DNA of 64,000 nucleotides from Nitratireductor arenosus (lineage in GTDB: Bacteria > Pseudomonadota > Alphaproteobacteria > Rhizobiales > Rhizobiaceae): contig NZ_WPHG01000006.1 in assembly GCF_009742725.1 (NCBI RefSeq), positions 1 to 64,000 on the forward strand, written 5' to 3'. Of this stretch, positions 7,492 to 16,540 are shown in pieces. Each line of letters opens with the position of its first letter. Position 1 is the first letter of the stretch. The position numbers and the translations under genes are program-made. The notes under the pieces were generated by a model. It did not search any database, was not told the origin of the DNA, and saw only the letters and a program-made list of their open reading frames with translations.

Positions 7492-9314
7492 AAGGTCGCC
7501 TCGACCCCGCCCGGAGCCGAGGTTTCCGCCCAGGGCATGCGCGCATGTGGAAATAGAAGATCGATGAAGCGCTCGGCCGTCGGCTGCGGTTCGTGATTGG
7601 CCAGGCCCGGCCGCTCATTGGCCTCGATGAAGACGTAGTCGGGCTCGGTCGGCGACTTCACCATCAGGTCGACCCCGACAACAGGAATACGGATCGCGCG
7701 CGCCGCCTTGCAGCCCGCCTCGACCAGGCGCGGATGCACTGTAGCGGTGACGTCGTGGATTGAGCCGCCTGTGTGCAGATTGGCCGTCTTGCGCACGACG
7801 ATCTCGCGACCGGCGGCAAGCACCTCGTCGAGCGCGATCGATTGCGCGCCGAGGCACCGCACGGTCTCGTCGTCGATCGGGATCGTGCTTTCGCCGCCGG
7901 TGGCGGCCGCACGACGGCGCGACTGGTGCTCGATCAGCTTGCGCACGTCGCGCTCGCCGTCGCCGACAATGCGCGGCGGACGGCGAACGGCGGCGGCGAC
8001 GAGCTTGCCGTCGATCACGACCAGGCGCAAATCCTCGCCCTCGAAACAGGATTCGACCAGAACCCGGTCCGACACGTTGCGCGCCTCCACGACCGCCTTG
8101 ACGACCTCGTCCATGGTTTGCAGCCCGACCGCGACGCCACGGCCCTGTTCGCCGCGCGCCGGCTTCACCACCACATTGCCGTGGCGTTTGAGGAACGGGA
8201 CGACATTGCCGGCGTCCCCGTCGGCCGCGATCTGCTCGGGCACGACAAGTCCGGCGCGCTCGACCACGCGGCGGGTCACTGCCTTGTCGTCGCAGATGGA
8301 CACCGCCACGCCCGACGTCATTTCCGACAGGCTTTCCCGGCAATGAACGGATCGCCCGCCATAGGTGAGCCGGAAGAACCCGCCCTCCGCGTCGGTCACC
8401 TCGACCTTGATACCGCGCCGGCGTGCCTCATCGACGATGATGCGCGCATAGGGATTGAGGGCGTCATGCTCCTGGATCGGCGTGGCGAACAGCTTTTCGT
8501 TGATGGAATTCTTGCGCTTGACGGCGAAGATCGGCACCCGCCGGAAACCGAGCTTTTCGTAGAGCGCGATCGCCTGTTCGTTGTCGTGTATCACCGACAG
8601 GTCCAGAAAGGCCGCGCCGCGGGCCTGGAAATGCTCGGCCAGCCGGCGCACCAGCATCTCGCCGATGCCGGGGTGACGCGACTGCGGGTGGACCGCCAGG
8701 CACCACAGCGACGACCCCCGTTCGGGATCGCCGAAAAGCCGCTGGTGATCGATGCCGGTGATCGTGCCGATCACCTCACCGGTCGCCTCGTCCTCGGCCA
8801 CGAAATAGGTGATCGACCGGCTGTCGCGCTGCGCCCAGAAGAAATCCGGATCGACGGTGACCATGCCGCGCGCGGCATAGATCGCGTTGACGGCCTCGGC
8901 ATCGTCGCGCGAGGACAGCCTGCGCACGAAGTAGGCGCGCGGCTTACGCCGGCTCGGCCGGTAGGTCGACAGGTCGAGCCGGTAGGTGTGCGATGGGTCG
9001 AGAAATGTCTCCTGCGGCGCAAGTGCAAGAACGACATGCGGGTCGCGGATGTAAAACGCGATGTCGCGGCGTTTGTCGCCCTCCTCCTCGAGCGCGGCGA
9101 TGATGCTTTCATTGTCGGGGAAGGTCTGCGCGAACAGCAGCCGCCCCCAGCCGCAATCGAGCGCCACCGCCTCGCGCATGGCGTCCTTGTCGCCCTCGCC
9201 TTGCGCGATCGGCGGTTTCAGCGAATCGGCGCGCAGACGCTTGAGCCTGTGGCCGAGCGCCTTGTCCGCACGGACGGGATGGTTTTTGGACTCAGCGCCG
9301 CGATCCTTGGCCAT
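7488..9314 (-). CDS. ngg: N-acetylglutaminylglutamine synthetase (GNAT plus ATP-grasp)
   Basis: A 608-residue fusion enzyme that builds the dipeptide N-acetylglutaminylglutamine. The first half (about 85-270) is a GNAT acetyltransferase with the CoA-binding stretch LAVHPQSRHPGIGEMLVRRL. The second half (about 290-600) is an ATP-grasp ligase with VVVKPARGEQGRGVAVGLQ and, near the end, VFIEANERPGL. The ATG at 9314 is 5 bp from the asnO stop; upstream in-frame codons lie inside asnO and are not used. With asnO it forms the osmolyte NAGGN under salt stress, as shown for Sinorhizobium meliloti and Pseudomonas. Confidence 0.93.
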   Translation of the reverse strand: MAKDRGAESKNHPVRADKALGHRLKRLRADSLKPPIAQGEGDKDAMREAVALDCGWGRLLFAQTFPDNESIIAALEEEGDKRRDIAFYIRDPHVVLALAPQETFLDPSHTYRLDLSTYRPSRRKPRAYFVRRLSSRDDAEAVNAIYAARGMVTVDPDFFWAQRDSRSITYFVAEDEATGEVIGTITGIDHQRLFGDPERGSSLWCLAVHPQSRHPGIGEMLVRRLAEHFQARGAAFLDLSVIHDNEQAIALYEKLGFRRVPIFAVKRKNSINEKLFATPIQEHDALNPYARIIVDEARRRGIKVEVTDAEGGFFRLTYGGRSVHCRESLSEMTSGVAVSICDDKAVTRRVVERAGLVVPEQIAADGDAGNVVPFLKRHGNVVVKPARGEQGRGVAVGLQTMDEVVKAVVEARNVSDRVLVESCFEGEDLRLVVIDGKLVAAAVRRPPRIVGDGERDVRKLIEHQSRRRAAATGGESTIPIDDETVRCLGAQSIALDEVLAAGREIVVRKTANLHTGGSIHDVTATVHPRLVEAGCKAARAIRIPVVGVDLMVKSPTEPDYVFIEANERPGLANHEPQPTAERFIDLLFPHARMPWAETSAPGGVEATL

Positions 9315-9318
9315 TGGA

Positions 9319-11094
9319 CTAGATCCCATGCGTCTGTAGCCACATCTCGAGCAGGCCGGCCTGCCACAACTCGGACCCGCGCAGCGGCGTGATGTGGTCC
9401 GACGGCGCGGCAAACAGTGTTTCGAGATAGTCCTTGCGAAACAGGCCGCGCTCGCGCGCCGCCTGCGAGGTCAGCGCGTCGCGCACCATATCCAGGTAGG
9501 GGCCGTCGACATATTTGAGCTGGGGAACGGGGAAATACCCCTTCTTGCGGTCGATCACCTCGCTCGGCACGATCTGGCGGGCGACATCCTTGAGCACGCC
9601 CTTGCCGCCGTCGCGGACCTTTTCCTCGGGCGGAATCCGCGCGGCGAGTTCCACCAGCTCATGGTCGAGAAACGGCACACGCGCCTCCAGCCCCCAGGCC
9701 ATGGTCATGTTGTCGACCCGCTTGACCGGATCATCGACCAGCATGACCGTCGAATCGAGCCTGAGCGCGCGGTCGACCGGCGTGTCGGCGCCCGGACGCA
9801 TCAGATGGGCCTCGACCAGTTCGCGGCTGGGGTCGACGCCGTCGATCCAGTCCGCACCGAGCTGCGTCTTCAGCTTTTCATGCGTGCGGTCGAAGAACAC
9901 CTTGGCATAGTCGCCGACCACGTCATTGGAGTTCATCAGCGGTGGATACCAGTGATAACCGGCAAAAATCTCGTCGGCGCCCTGGCCCGACTGCACCACC
10001 TTGATGTGCTTGGAGACCTCCTGGCTGAGCAGGTAGAAACCGACATTGTCGTAGGACACCATCGGCTCCGACATCGCCGCGATCGTGCCGGGCAGCGCGT
10101 CCATGAGATTGTCGGACGGCACGAAGATCTTGTGGTGGTCGGTGCCGAAGGTCTTGGCGATCAGATCGGAATAGACGAATTCGTCGCCCTTTTCGCCGTT
10201 CGCCTCCTCGAAGCCGACCGAAAAGCTCATCAGTCCGGTCTGGCCGGCCTCGGCGAGCAGGCCGACGATCAGGCTGGAATCGACACCGCCCGACAACAGC
10301 ACGCCGACCGGCACGTCGGCCACCATGCGCCGCTTGACGGCGAGCCTGAGCGCCTCGAGCACCCGGTCGCGCCATTCCTCCGACGACACGCCGCTATCGT
10401 CCGGATCGCGGGCAAACGGCGGGTCCCAATAGACCGACTGGCGACTGCTGCCGTCGGCCTCGATGACGCGGATCGTCGCCGGCGGCAGCTTGCGCACGCC
10501 GGCAAGTATCGTCCGGGGCGGCGGCACCACGGCATGAAACGACATGTAATTGTGCAGCGCCGCCGCATCGATGCCGGTGTCGACGTCGCCCGCCGCAAGC
10601 AGTGCCGGCAGCGACGAGGCGAAGCGCAGCCGCCCGGCGTTTTCGGCGAGATAGAGCGGCTTGATGCCGAAGCGGTCGCGCGCCAGCACGATGCGACCCG
10701 TCTCGCGCTCCTGAAGTACAAAGGCGAACATGCCGTGAAAACGCTCGACGCAGCGCTCGCCCCAGGCATGCCAGGCCTTCAGGATCACTTCCGTGTCGCC
10801 GGTGGAAAAGAAACGGTAGCCCTTTTCTTCCAGTTCGGCGCGCAATTCGGGATAATTGTAGATACAGCCGTTGAAGGCGATGGTCAGACCGAGCTCCGGA
10901 TCGCTCATCGGCTGGCGCGCGCGCTCGGACAGATCGATGATCTTGAGCCGGCGGTGGCCAAACCCGGCATTGCCGTGGACGACTATTCCCGCACCGTCCG
11001 GGCCGCGCGGCGCCAGCGCGTCGGCCATTTTTGAAATTGCGATGGCGGAAGGCTCCGCCCCGTCGAATCTGATCTCACCACAAATGCCGCACAT
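9319..11094 (-). CDS. asnO: N-acetylglutaminylglutamine amidotransferase (AsnB-like)
   Basis: A 591-residue class II glutamine amidotransferase/asparagine-synthase-type enzyme that amidates the C-terminus of N-acetylglutaminylglutamine. The start MCGICGE exposes the nucleophile Cys2 after methionine removal. The glutaminase domain includes RGPDGAG and AFNGCIYNY. The synthase domain has the pyrophosphate loop VLLSGGVDSSLIVGLL and continues through SGQGADEIFAGYHWYPP and EARVPFLDHELVELA. It is the first gene of the minus-strand operon asnO-ngg-M42. A MarR gene is divergent, the arrangement also seen in P. aeruginosa (PA3458-PA3461). The promoter is unusually clear and contains a palindrome. Confidence 0.93.
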   Translation of the reverse strand: MCGICGEIRFDGAEPSAIAISKMADALAPRGPDGAGIVVHGNAGFGHRRLKIIDLSERARQPMSDPELGLTIAFNGCIYNYPELRAELEEKGYRFFSTGDTEVILKAWHAWGERCVERFHGMFAFVLQERETGRIVLARDRFGIKPLYLAENAGRLRFASSLPALLAAGDVDTGIDAAALHNYMSFHAVVPPPRTILAGVRKLPPATIRVIEADGSSRQSVYWDPPFARDPDDSGVSSEEWRDRVLEALRLAVKRRMVADVPVGVLLSGGVDSSLIVGLLAEAGQTGLMSFSVGFEEANGEKGDEFVYSDLIAKTFGTDHHKIFVPSDNLMDALPGTIAAMSEPMVSYDNVGFYLLSQEVSKHIKVVQSGQGADEIFAGYHWYPPLMNSNDVVGDYAKVFFDRTHEKLKTQLGADWIDGVDPSRELVEAHLMRPGADTPVDRALRLDSTVMLVDDPVKRVDNMTMAWGLEARVPFLDHELVELAARIPPEEKVRDGGKGVLKDVARQIVPSEVIDRKKGYFPVPQLKYVDGPYLDMVRDALTSQAARERGLFRKDYLETLFAAPSDHITPLRGSELWQAGLLEMWLQTHGI

Positions 11095-11152
11095 AGGCGC
11101 GCGTTCAAACCTCCAGTGTCTTAAGGGATGCCATTGCTTTCGTGGCCGGTTT

Positions 11153-11185
11153 ATTATAGTTCAAATGATTAGAAGTCAAATGATT
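11153..11185 (-). promoter_or_regulatory. asnO promoter with MarR-type operator in the spacer
   Basis: On the minus strand TTTGAC (11180-11175) and a perfect TATAAT (11158-11153) are separated by 16 bp. The spacer is occupied by the imperfect palindrome TTCTAATCATTTGAA (11174-11160), a dyad of the form TTCnAATnATTnGAA. On the plus strand the same region shows TCAAATGATT twice (11161-11170 and 11176-11185). Binding here would block RNA polymerase, so the divergent MarR protein is the natural candidate repressor. Confidence 0.75.
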
Positions 11186-11196
11186 GCCGGCTGCCG

Positions 11197-11670
11197 ATGG
11201 ACGAACAACAAACCTTTAACGCGCAACGCGACGGATCGTTCCCGACCGGGGAACTGCGCGGCCTGATGAAGTCGATCCGCCGGGTCGTGCGGGCGACCGA
11301 CCTGCAGTCGCGCGCGCTGGCCCGCGCCAGCGGCCTGACCACGCCGCAACTGGTGGTCCTGATGGGGGTGGCCGAGCTCGGCGAGGTGACCACCAACGCG
11401 CTCTCCAATTACGCCGATCTAAGCCCGGCGACGGTCGTCACCATCCTCGACAATCTGGAAAGCCGCGCCATTGTCGGGCGCTACCGGTCGACCGCCGACC
11501 GGCGCATCGTCTACACGCGGCTGACCGACAAGGGCCGCGACATGGTCACCAACACGCCGGGCTTTTTCGGCGTCGACTTCGTCACCCGCTTTGCCGCCCT
11601 GCCCGAAAAGCGGCGCCGGGCGATCCTCGCCGGGCTTGAGGAACTCGCCGGGCTGATGGGCGGCGCATAG
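11197..11670 (+). CDS. MarR-family regulator of the NAGGN operon
   Basis: A 157-residue MarR-type winged-helix protein. The helix-turn-helix (LSNYADLSPATVVTILDNLESR) is followed by the wing RSTADRRIVYTRLTDKG with the signature DRR. N- and C-terminal helices form the dimer interface. It is divergent from asnO, and MarR genes occupy this position beside NAGGN genes in other bacteria, so control of asnO-ngg in response to osmotic state is likely. The palindrome between the two genes lies inside the asnO promoter and only about 25 bp from this start, so autoregulation is also likely. The ribosome site is weak. Confidence 0.87.
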   Translation: MDEQQTFNAQRDGSFPTGELRGLMKSIRRVVRATDLQSRALARASGLTTPQLVVLMGVAELGEVTTNALSNYADLSPATVVTILDNLESRAIVGRYRSTADRRIVYTRLTDKGRDMVTNTPGFFGVDFVTRFAALPEKRRRAILAGLEELAGLMGGA

Positions 11671-11685
11671 CCCGGCCGGACACCG

Positions 11686-11723
11686 AAAAACGGCGGCACC
11701 CGGGGCACCGCCGTAGATTTTTT
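11686..11723. terminator. Bidirectional intrinsic terminator
   Basis: A CGGCGG/CCGCCG stem (11691-11713) is preceded by five A (11686-11690) and followed after four bases by six T (11718-11723). It lies between the convergent MarR and MFS genes and can serve both strands. Confidence 0.7.
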
Positions 11724-11740
11724 CTCGGAAGAAACCCGAT

Positions 11741-12997
11741 CTACCGGATCGAGACAGCCGCGTGGCGCCGTCCCAACAGGCCGAGCGCGGCGAGAACCGC
11801 AAGAGCAAGCAGCGCCGGCGCCAATGCGGTCAGGACGATCTCGCGCGCCGGCCAGGCGAACGAAAGCAACGCCCCGCCCACGGCGGGCCCGACGATCGAA
11901 CCCACACGACCGAGCGCCGCCGCCCAACCGACCCCGGTCGCCCGCAATTCGGGCGGATAGAAGGAAACGGCAAGCGCCGCCTGGCCAACACAGCCGGTGA
12001 TGAGACCGCCGCCCATACCGGCGATCAGCGGCAACACCATCGCCGGCGCAATATCGGCCTGGCTGATCGCAGCAATACAGCCCATCGCCAGAAGAGTCGT
12101 TGCCGCAAGCAGCCGTTTCACGCCAAACCTGGCAACAAGCGTCATCATAACGATGTTGCCGATCAGGCCTCCCATCCCGAAGGCGGCGATGGCGAGCGGG
12201 GCCTGCGAGGGTTCGAACCCGAAATCAGTCAGCAAAGTCGGCACCCAGAATGTCAGCGAATAGGTGGCGATGAAGATCAGAAAGGCGAACAACCACAGCA
12301 ACATCGTATATGCGGCCAAACCACCCGAAAACAGCGCGACCACCGGATTGGAACCGGCGCCGCGCCCGGCATCGGCGACCTTGGCCGGTGATGCAGAAGA
12401 CAGAACGCGGTAAAACAGAGGCAGCACCAAAAGCGGCAGCACGCCGCCGACCAGGAAGATAGAGTTCCAGCCGAATTCGCGCATCAGCGGGCCACCCAAA
12501 ACGCCGCCCGCCACGCTGCCTGCGGAAAGTCCCGTGGCGACGATCATCGCGGCGGTTTCGCGGAGCCGCGCCGGCATGACGACCGATGCCGCGGCGACCG
12601 CGATCGGCAGGGCGCCGCCGAGCCCGATTGCCGACACGAAGCGCAGCGCGCTGAGCGAGGCGATGTCCCATGCCGCCGCCGTCAAAAGCGTGCCGAGCCC
12701 GAACAGGACGACGCTGCCCGTGCCGACCGCCCGCGCGCCGAACCGTTGTGCCAGCGGGCCGCAGGCCATGTAACCGACCACCGCCCCCAGGCTGGTGGCA
12801 ACGAAAGCCGGCGTGAACGCGGCCGGCGGAAGCCCCCATTCCCGCGCAAGCAAAGGCGCGACAAAGGCGATCGAGGTCGTATCGAGACCGTCGAGCAAGA
12901 CGATCAGAAAACAGATCACTAGCGTGAAGACCGCGCCGGAAGCGGGAACCTCGATCTCCCCCGCAATCTGCGCACCGGATTGTTTTTCGCTGGTCAT
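11741..12997 (-). CDS. MFS transporter, aromatic acid:H+ symporter type
   Basis: A 418-residue, 12-helix major facilitator. The first helix carries the two aspartates of the AAHS family (VLLDGLDTTSIAFVAPLLA), needed for uptake of 4-hydroxybenzoate-like acids. The loop after helix 2 has GPLAQRFGARAVGTGS, the family version of motif A. A second copy of this type of loop follows helix 8 (VARFGVKRLLA). The start at 12997 has a GGGAGGGCGAG ribosome site. It is 38 bp downstream of a type-B carboxylesterase on the same strand and shares its divergent LysR regulator. Together they suggest import and ester cleavage of an aromatic acid. The precise substrate is not predictable. Confidence 0.85.
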   Translation of the reverse strand: MTSEKQSGAQIAGEIEVPASGAVFTLVICFLIVLLDGLDTTSIAFVAPLLAREWGLPPAAFTPAFVATSLGAVVGYMACGPLAQRFGARAVGTGSVVLFGLGTLLTAAAWDIASLSALRFVSAIGLGGALPIAVAAASVVMPARLRETAAMIVATGLSAGSVAGGVLGGPLMREFGWNSIFLVGGVLPLLVLPLFYRVLSSASPAKVADAGRGAGSNPVVALFSGGLAAYTMLLWLFAFLIFIATYSLTFWVPTLLTDFGFEPSQAPLAIAAFGMGGLIGNIVMMTLVARFGVKRLLAATTLLAMGCIAAISQADIAPAMVLPLIAGMGGGLITGCVGQAALAVSFYPPELRATGVGWAAALGRVGSIVGPAVGGALLSFAWPAREIVLTALAPALLALAVLAALGLLGRRHAAVSIR

Positions 12998-13035
12998 CGT
13001 CTCGCCCTCCCTGCGATCGTGATTAAGATGCTTGA

Positions 13036-14523
13036 TCAGCCGACCGGGCTCGACGCCTCCGTCAGCCGGTCGAAAAATTGAACCATCCGCGCCTGGCCGA
13101 AAGCCGGCCAGACCGGAAGGCCGGCTCGGTTCGGATCGCCGGTCGCGGCAAAAGCCGCAAGCGAACCGGAAAAGAGCCGCGCAAGATCGAGGATTTCGCG
13201 CCGGTCGGCGCTCGCAACCATCGGTGCGTCCAGCCAGATTTCGCCAGCGCCGAACAGAAAAGGCAGGTCGATGCAATGGCACGCACCGACGCCCGGCATT
13301 GGCGACTGCCAGTCGAAACGATAGGCATGGGCCGCGCCGCCATGCGCCGTTTGCGCGGCCGCGAAGTCGAGGTTCGGCCGCGCAAACAGCGTGTCCGTCA
13401 CCAGGTCGCCAAGCACCGCCGGGGGCAAAGCCGGTGCCCGCCGCGCCCGAGCCTTTTCGAGCTCCACCGCCGCGCCGGCGCCGTATGCGCGTTGGAAAGC
13501 GCCGGCCACGACATCATCGCCAATCGCGGCAAGGGCCGGGTTGTCGACGTAAAACGCGGCCATCTCCTCGCGCGTGCTGCCGATCACCACATCGCACCAC
13601 GCCGCTGCACCCGCGCCGAGCGCTGCGTTCGGGTCGCCCGTTACCAGGTCACCGTCGATCACCGGCAGAAAGGGCGGCGCGATGTCGCCAGGTTGCCGTG
13701 CGTCGGCCCGCGCCACCTCGGCCTGGGCGCGCAAAAGCGCCGCAACCGGAACCCTGTTGAGGGCATCACGGTCGCCGGAGGCAATGTCGAGCGCGGCAAG
13801 ATAGCGTTCCGCCAGGTCGGCCGTTTGCCCCTCATGGGGAAGATCGAGCCCGAGCGGGGCGCTCATCAGGATGGCCCGCCGGAACAGATCCCGGCCCAAA
13901 CCGTTGGCCAGCATCAGCGCAATCGAATAGGCGCCGGCCGACTGTCCGGCCACCGTTATGGTTTCGGGGTCTCCGCCGAGCGCCGGGGCAGCCTCGCGAA
14001 CGAACCGCAGCGCCGCAAGCTGGTCGTGCAGGCCCAGATTGGCCGGCGCGATGCCTGCAATCGGCAGGAAACCAAGCGCGCCGAGCCGATAACTCACCGT
14101 CACGACGATCATGCCGCTCGCCTCGGCAAGCGCATGCCCATCGTAACACGGCATGGAGCCGCCGCCGGTCATGAAGGCGCCGCCATGCAGGAAGACGAAC
14201 ACCGGCGTGCCCTTGCCGGCGTCGGCCGGCACCCAGATGTCGAGATGCAGGCAATCCTCGTCCTGCGCGCAATCATAGTCGCCCATTACCTTGGCAAGGC
14301 GCGAGGGCAATTGCGGCGGCATCGGCCCCGGGCGGGTGCAGTCGCGCGGCGCACTCCAGGGCGCGGGCGGAACGGGCACGGCGAAGCGTCGGGGGCCGAT
14401 CGGCGCCATGGCATAGGGCACGCGATGGAACGCGGTCACCCCGCCGCGCCGTCTTCCGATGACCGGCCCGCACGGCAAGACGACCATTGTTTCCTTGCCG
14501 AGTTCCGCGTTGATCTGGTCCAT
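13036..14523 (-). CDS. Type-B carboxylesterase
   Basis: A 495-residue alpha/beta-hydrolase of the carboxylesterase type-B family. The nucleophile elbow is GQSAGA (TVAGQSAGAYSIAL), the acid residue is in GSTREEMAAFY and the histidine is in GACHCIDLPFLFG. The oxyanion-hole motif is FLHGGAFMTGG. There is no signal peptide, so it should act in the cytoplasm. The ATG at 14523 is preceded by GGGGGGAGG. It is the promoter-proximal gene of a two-gene operon with the aromatic-acid transporter and is divergent from a LysR gene. An aromatic ester such as a feruloyl- or chlorogenate-like compound is a reasonable guess only. Confidence 0.87.
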   Translation of the reverse strand: MDQINAELGKETMVVLPCGPVIGRRRGGVTAFHRVPYAMAPIGPRRFAVPVPPAPWSAPRDCTRPGPMPPQLPSRLAKVMGDYDCAQDEDCLHLDIWVPADAGKGTPVFVFLHGGAFMTGGGSMPCYDGHALAEASGMIVVTVSYRLGALGFLPIAGIAPANLGLHDQLAALRFVREAAPALGGDPETITVAGQSAGAYSIALMLANGLGRDLFRRAILMSAPLGLDLPHEGQTADLAERYLAALDIASGDRDALNRVPVAALLRAQAEVARADARQPGDIAPPFLPVIDGDLVTGDPNAALGAGAAAWCDVVIGSTREEMAAFYVDNPALAAIGDDVVAGAFQRAYGAGAAVELEKARARRAPALPPAVLGDLVTDTLFARPNLDFAAAQTAHGGAAHAYRFDWQSPMPGVGACHCIDLPFLFGAGEIWLDAPMVASADRREILDLARLFSGSLAAFAATGDPNRAGLPVWPAFGQARMVQFFDRLTEASSPVG

Positions 14524-14587
14524 GCCTCCCCCCTTCGGATGCGCATCGAACCGTACCATTCGCAAGCCGGTCTGTTCGTTCTATTAT

Positions 14588-14615
14588 CGGGACGATTTTA
14601 ATCCAAATACGGGAC
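14588..14615. promoter_or_regulatory. Paired CGGGAC direct repeats in esterase/LysR divergent region
   Basis: CGGGAC occurs at 14588-14593 and 14610-14615, 22 bp apart (two helical turns), just before the LysR start and facing the esterase. The placement suits a LysR binding region, although the usual T-N11-A dyad is not obvious. Confidence 0.4.
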
Positions 14616-14618
14616 ATT

Positions 14619-15557
14619 ATGATGAAGGGATTGGACGAACTCTATGCCTTCAAGACCGTGGTCGACTGCGGCGGCATCTCGGCCGCCGCCCGCCGGCTCG
14701 GCACGCCGAAATCGACACTGGCGCGGCGCATGAACGACCTCGAGGCCCGCCTCGGCGTCCAATTGTTCCACCGCGGACCGCGACGCTTCGTGCTCACCAA
14801 TTTCGGCCGCGAATGCTACGCCCAATGTGCCCGGCTCGCCCGCGAGGCCGACAAGGTCTTCGCCATGGCCGATCGCACCGCGGCGATGCCGGCCGGGGCG
14901 CTTCACGTCATCTGTCCGCCGCTTCTCGGCGCCATGGTCATCGAACGGCTTGCGGCGGAATTCGCGATCACCGCACCGCGCGTCAGGCTCCATTTGGAGG
15001 AAACGGCGGCCATACTCGATCCGCGCCTGGTCTCGGCCGATCTCGTGATCTACGGCACGTTCGAGCCTCTGCCCGATCTCGACCTGATCGCGCGACGCAT
15101 CTTTTCCAGCCCTTATGTGCTGGCCGCCCACCCGCGACTTTTCGAAAATTCGGCGCCGCCATCCGCTCCCGAAGAGCTGCGCGACCTCGACGCCCTCGGC
15201 TTCGGACCGAAATCAACACGCTGGTTCTGGCGGCTGCGCCGGGGTCGGGACAGCATGGTGGCGAACTATGAGCCCCGCTTCACCACCACGCAGCTTTCCG
15301 CCATCGTCGAAGCGGCTCGTCAGGGGCTTGGAATCGCGTCGCTGCCCCTCGCCATGATCGAGGAGGATTTGCGCGACGGCCGCCTGGTGAGGGTGCTTGA
15401 GGACTGGGAGCCGACCGCCGCCACAATCTACGCGATCTATCCGAGCCGGCGCACCTTGACCATGGCGGCCGAGCGCTTTCTGGATCTGATCGTCGAACGC
15501 TTGCCCGTTGTCGTGTCGGCCCGAACGTCCCCGGCCGATAGGGCCGGTCGGAGCTGA
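14619..15557 (+). CDS. LysR-family transcriptional regulator
   Basis: A 312-residue LysR-type regulator. The N-terminal winged helix (about 6-65) reads DELYAFKTVVDCGGISAAARRLG followed by TPKSTLARRMNDLEARLGVQLFHR. The effector-binding domain follows from about residue 90. Two tandem ATG codons (14619, 14622) can serve as start; which one is used does not change the protein materially. It is divergent from the esterase-MFS operon by 95 bp and is therefore the likely activator of those genes, with the transported or hydrolysed compound as candidate inducer. A small methyltransferase gene begins 17 bp after its stop and may be co-transcribed. Confidence 0.88.
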   Translation: MMKGLDELYAFKTVVDCGGISAAARRLGTPKSTLARRMNDLEARLGVQLFHRGPRRFVLTNFGRECYAQCARLAREADKVFAMADRTAAMPAGALHVICPPLLGAMVIERLAAEFAITAPRVRLHLEETAAILDPRLVSADLVIYGTFEPLPDLDLIARRIFSSPYVLAAHPRLFENSAPPSAPEELRDLDALGFGPKSTRWFWRLRRGRDSMVANYEPRFTTTQLSAIVEAARQGLGIASLPLAMIEEDLRDGRLVRVLEDWEPTAATIYAIYPSRRTLTMAAERFLDLIVERLPVVVSARTSPADRAGRS

Positions 15558-15574
15558 TCTCCGGGAAAACGCCC

Positions 15575-16006
15575 ATGGCGGACAGAGTATCACCCAGGCT
15601 CGCGGCGATCGTCGAGGCGTTGCCCTTGCGGCCGGGATTGCGCGTGCTGGAGATCGGCTGCGGGCCCGGCACGGCCGCACGCGCCATCGCCGAACGGATC
15701 GGCCCCAACGGGCATGTTCTGGCCACCGACCGCTCGGCCAAGGCGATCGCCCAGGCGCGCGAAGCCTGCAGGACCGAGATCGACGCCGGCGTTCTCGGCT
15801 TGCGCCAGGTCGCGGCCGAAACCTTTGTGCTGGAACCGGGCGAGGAGCCGTTCGACATCGCCCTGGCCGTCAGGGTCGGCGCTCTCGACGGCCGTTATCC
15901 CGAAGCCGGACGGGACGCCCGCCGACGCATCGCCGCCGCACTCAAGCCGGGCGGCGTGCTCTATATCGACGGCGGTAACCCGTTGCGGAAGATCGACTTA
16001 GACTGA
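15575..16006 (+). CDS. Small class I SAM-dependent methyltransferase
   Basis: A 143-residue Rossmann-fold methyltransferase. Motif I is LRVLEIGCGPGTAARAIAER. An acidic ribose-contact region follows (GHVLATDRSAKAIAQA), then motif IV (PFDIALAVRVGALDG) and the LKPGGVLYIDG strand. It is shorter than most free-standing methyltransferases (about 200 or more residues) and lacks an obvious substrate domain, but it ends cleanly at the seventh-strand region, so it may be a natural mini form. Its target is unknown. It lies 17 bp after the LysR gene on the same strand. Confidence 0.75.
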   Translation: MADRVSPRLAAIVEALPLRPGLRVLEIGCGPGTAARAIAERIGPNGHVLATDRSAKAIAQAREACRTEIDAGVLGLRQVAAETFVLEPGEEPFDIALAVRVGALDGRYPEAGRDARRRIAAALKPGGVLYIDGGNPLRKIDLD

Positions 16007-16105
16007 GGCGCTGAAGCGCGCGCGCCGATCCTCCTTGCAGGCGTCACACCGGCAAGGTGCGAGCAGCGGCCGCTCTCCTGAGGAAAGGCGATATCCGGAC
16101 CGGGT

Positions 16106-16465
16106 TTAGAACAGGCGCCCGCCGTCCGGCACGTTTTTGTCGACCGTCGCCAGCACCACGGCCCCCTCCTCGTCAGGAAAGCCCAGGGTCAGCACTTCCG
16201 ACAGGAATTTCCCGATCTGGCGCGACGGAAAATTCACCACCGCCATCACCTGGCGGCCGACCAGTTCGTCGGGCCGGTAATGCCTGGTAATCTGCGCCGA
16301 CGATTTCTTGACGCCGATCGCGGGACCGAAATCGATCCGCAGCTTGATGGCCGGCTTGCGGGCCTCGGGATAGTCCTCCGCGGCCACGATCGTACCGATG
16401 CGGATATCGACCTTGTCGAAATCGGCAAAACCGATCTCGGGCTTGCGGTCGTTCTCGCTGCTCAT
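16106..16465 (-). CDS. csaA: tRNA-binding domain protein, CsaA-like
   Basis: A 119-residue OB-fold protein of the EMAP/tRNA-binding family. The motif [20 protein letters not shown] starts the fold, followed by [19 protein letters not shown], and [20 protein letters not shown] and [21 protein letters not shown] close it. These are the characteristic CsaA segments. CsaA binds tRNA and has been described as a secretion-related chaperone in Bacillus. ATG 16465 begins the CsaA-like sequence [13 protein letters not shown]; upstream codons do not extend the family alignment. It is followed on the same strand by no near gene. Confidence 0.88.
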   Translation of the reverse strand: MSSENDRKPEIGFADFDKVDIRIGTIVAAEDYPEARKPAIKLRIDFGPAIGVKKSSAQITRHYRPDELVGRQVMAVVNFPSRQIGKFLSEVLTLGFPDEEGAVVLATVDKNVPDGGRLF

Positions 16466-16540
16466 GGCTGGTTCCGTATCGTCAAACGGTGCATCGCACA
16501 CATGCCGAGAACAGGCCCGGGAAATGCGGCGGCAAGAAAA

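Noticed and set aside
12205-12225. GGTTCGAACCCGAAA resembling a tRNA T-arm
   Set aside because: It lies inside a transmembrane-protein gene in an uninterrupted frame, and no other tRNA arms surround it.
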